From Apostichopus californicus (taxonomy: Eukaryota; Echinodermata; Holothuroidea; Aspidochirotida; Stichopodidae): a stretch of 20,625 nt of DNA. The position numbers and the translations under genes are program-made. Shown here in pieces: positions 18,573 to 20,625 of this stretch. Where the stretch lies: positions 1-20,625 of the forward strand of contig JAIPMN010019567.1 in the NCBI GenBank assembly GCA_020650975.1. Direction: 5' to 3'. The number at the start of each line of letters is the position of its first letter. The first letter of the stretch is position 1. The notes under the pieces were generated by a model. That model saw nothing but the letters and a program-made list of their open reading frames with translations, was not told the DNA's origin and did no database searches.

Positions 18573-20625
18573 ATGTTGTAGCGTATATATTCATAGATAC
18601 AACTGTTATGTTAGAGTTGTAGGCCACTTATAATCATATATACATCTGTGATGTTAGTGCTGTAGGCCACATACGCTCGTAGATAAAGCTGTTCTGTTAG
18701 TGTTGTAGGCCACATATATTCACAGATACATCTATTATCCTAGTGTTGTATGCCACATATATTCCATAGATGAAGCTGTTCTGTAAGTGTTGTATGCCAC
18801 ATATATCCATAGATAAAGCTGTTCTGTTAGTGTTGTATGCCACATATATTCATAGATAAACTGTTTGATAGTGTTGCAGGCCACATATATTCATATAAAT
18901 GTTATGTAAGTGTTGCTGGCCACATATATTCCTTGATACAATTGTTATGTTAATGTTGTAGGCCACAAATATTCATAGATAGGGGCCTACATCTATTATA
19001 TGTTAGTATTGTAGGCCACATATATTCATAGATATATCTATTATGTTAGGGTTGCATGCAAAATATATTCATAGATACAGCTGTTATGTTAGTGTTTTAG
19101 GCCACATTGATTCATAGATACAGCTGTTATGTTAGTGTTGTAGGCCACATATAGTCAAAGATATTTATATTATATGTTAGTATTGTAGGCCACTTATATT
19201 CATAGATACAGCTGTTATGTTAGTGTTGTAGGCCACATATAGCCATAGATACATCTGAAATGTAGATCTTGTAAGCTACCGATATTCATAGATAAAAATA
19301 TGTAAGCTAATTAAGCAATAGATGTTCACAAGTTAGCTAGGTAATAGTTGTTAGAAACATATATTCATTAGACAAATACTATTCGTAAGTATTCTATGCC
19401 ACAGATATTCATAGCTTAATCCTATTCGTAAGTATTCTAAGCTACATATATTCATCGTTTAATCCTACTTGGTAAGAATTCTAAGCCTCATATATTCATA
19501 GTTTAAAACTATTCGTAAGTATTCTAAGCCACAGATATTCATAGTTTGATACTATTCGTGAGCATTCTAAGTCACAGATATTCATAGATTAATCATATTC
19601 GTAAGTATTCTAAGCAACAGATATTCATAGTTTAATACTATTCGTTAGTATTCGAGGCCACAGATATTCATGGATTAATCCAATTCGTAAGTATTCTTAG
19701 CCAAAGATATTCATAGTTTTATCCTATTCTTAAGTATTCTAAGCCACAGATCATCATAGATTAATCCTATTCGTAAGTATTCTAAGCCACAGATTTTCAT
19801 AGTTTAATCCAATTCGTAAGTTATCTAAGCAACAGATATTCACAGCTTAAGCCTATTCGTTAGTATTCTAAGTCACATATATTCATAGATAGATCCTCAA
19901 TGTAAAGTGGTGAAAGCAACAGTCTTTCATCAAGTTTATCTATGTTAGTTTTGTTAGCCACAGATATTCATCATTTAATCCTTTTCTTAGGTAATCTAAG
20001 TAACATATATTAATAGTTTAATCGAATTCGTAAGTAATCTAAGCCACATATATTCATAGTTTAATACTATTCGTAAGTATTCTAAGCCACATATATTCAT
20101 AGATTAATACTATTCGTAAGTATTCGAGGCCACAGATATTCATAGATTAAACATATTCGTAAGTATTTTTAGCCGAAGATATTCGTAGCTTAAGCATATT
20201 TGTAAGTTTCATAAGCCACAGATATTCATAGATTAATCATATTCGTTAGTATTCTAAGCAACAGATAATCATAGTTTAATACTATTCGTTAGTATTCGAG
20301 GCCACAGATATTCATAGATTAATCCAATTCGTAAGTATTCTTAGCCAAAGATATTCATAGTTTTATCCTATTCGTACGTATCGTATACTATGCCACAGAT
20401 CATCATAGAATAAGCCTATTCGTAAGTATTCTTAGCCGAAGATATTCGTAGCTTAAGCATATTTGTAAGTTTCATAAGCCACAGATATTCATAGATTAAT
20501 CATATTCGTTAGTATCCTAAGCAACAGATAATCATAGTTTAATACTATTCGTTAGTATTCGAGGCCACAGATATTCATAGATTAATCCAATTCGTAAGTA
20601 TTCTTAGCCAAAGATATTCATAGTT
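18573..20625. repeat. 43-bp satellite array, two subfamilies, continuing past the window
   Basis: The period is 43 bases. The shared part is CCACA(T/G)ATATTCATAGAT. Subfamily 1 (18573 to about 19260) continues ACAGCTGTTATGTTAGTG and TTGTAGG. Subfamily 2 (about 19270 to the end) continues TAATCCTATTCGTAAG and TATTCTAAG. The junction near 19260-19390 is degraded. In the last kilobase a block of six monomers recurs at an offset of about 263 bases, and the GAGGCCACAG monomer variant occurs at 19653, 20125, 20297 and 20560, spacings that are multiples of about 43. Confidence 0.95.

Noticed and set aside
18403..18633. Plus-strand frame of GFLELNT repeats
   Set aside because: The 21-bp period keeps it open; there is no signal, domain or start context.

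Overview
The window looks like nuclear DNA from an animal. It is AT-rich, most of it is non-coding, and its genes are split by GT-AG introns. It also carries microsatellites, minisatellites, a tRNA-like SINE, a foldback element and a hAT element with an intact target-site duplication. The receptor-like genes and repeat style suggest a marine invertebrate. An echinoderm such as a sea cucumber is my best guess, but no single sequence here proves that.

The coding core is a tandem pair of paralogous three-exon genes on the minus strand. Gene A lies at 733-3208 (506 aa predicted) and gene B at 7796-11141 (603 aa predicted). Each encodes a signal peptide, an N-terminal V-type Ig-like domain, a second cysteine-rich Ig-like domain split across exons 1-3, a long Ser/Thr-rich mucin-like stalk, one transmembrane helix and a cytoplasmic tail. 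Splice phases (0, then 1) and cysteine spacing match between the two. The stalks have diverged almost completely, but the tails share an FD-S/T-RMNVD ... SFF block. Gene B has an NPIY motif and three Yxx(I/V/L) motifs that gene A lacks, so the two may signal or traffic differently. Between exons 2 and 3 of gene B, a local tandem duplication has made a 54-nt hybrid exon with intact splice sites and an open frame. A truncated relic of a first exon may lie just upstream of gene B.

Region by region: 1-67 is a TAA microsatellite and 733-3208 is gene A. The 3.2-7.7 kb interval holds a tRNA-derived SINE-like unit (about 4950-5055), a 144-bp tandem duplication (5137-5418), a 303-bp foldback/MITE-like inverted repeat (5548-5850) and a retroelement 3' fragment with a decayed hammerhead-ribozyme-like core (about 7185-7406). 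Gene B occupies 7796-11141. From 11.2 to 13.3 kb there are a TGGA microsatellite and a 33-bp minisatellite. The 13.3-16.6 kb interval is mostly featureless. A non-autonomous hAT element lies at 16601-17468 with an 8-bp duplication. From 18.4 kb to the window end there is a 21-bp minisatellite followed by a 43-bp satellite array, which has two subfamilies and a six-monomer higher-order repeat and runs off the edge.

The most interesting system is the receptor pair. It looks like a young, diversifying locus of Ig-plus-mucin surface receptors, with paralogue-specific tyrosine motifs and a newly assembled in-frame exon. Exon structures are inferred from the sequence alone and have not been confirmed by transcripts.
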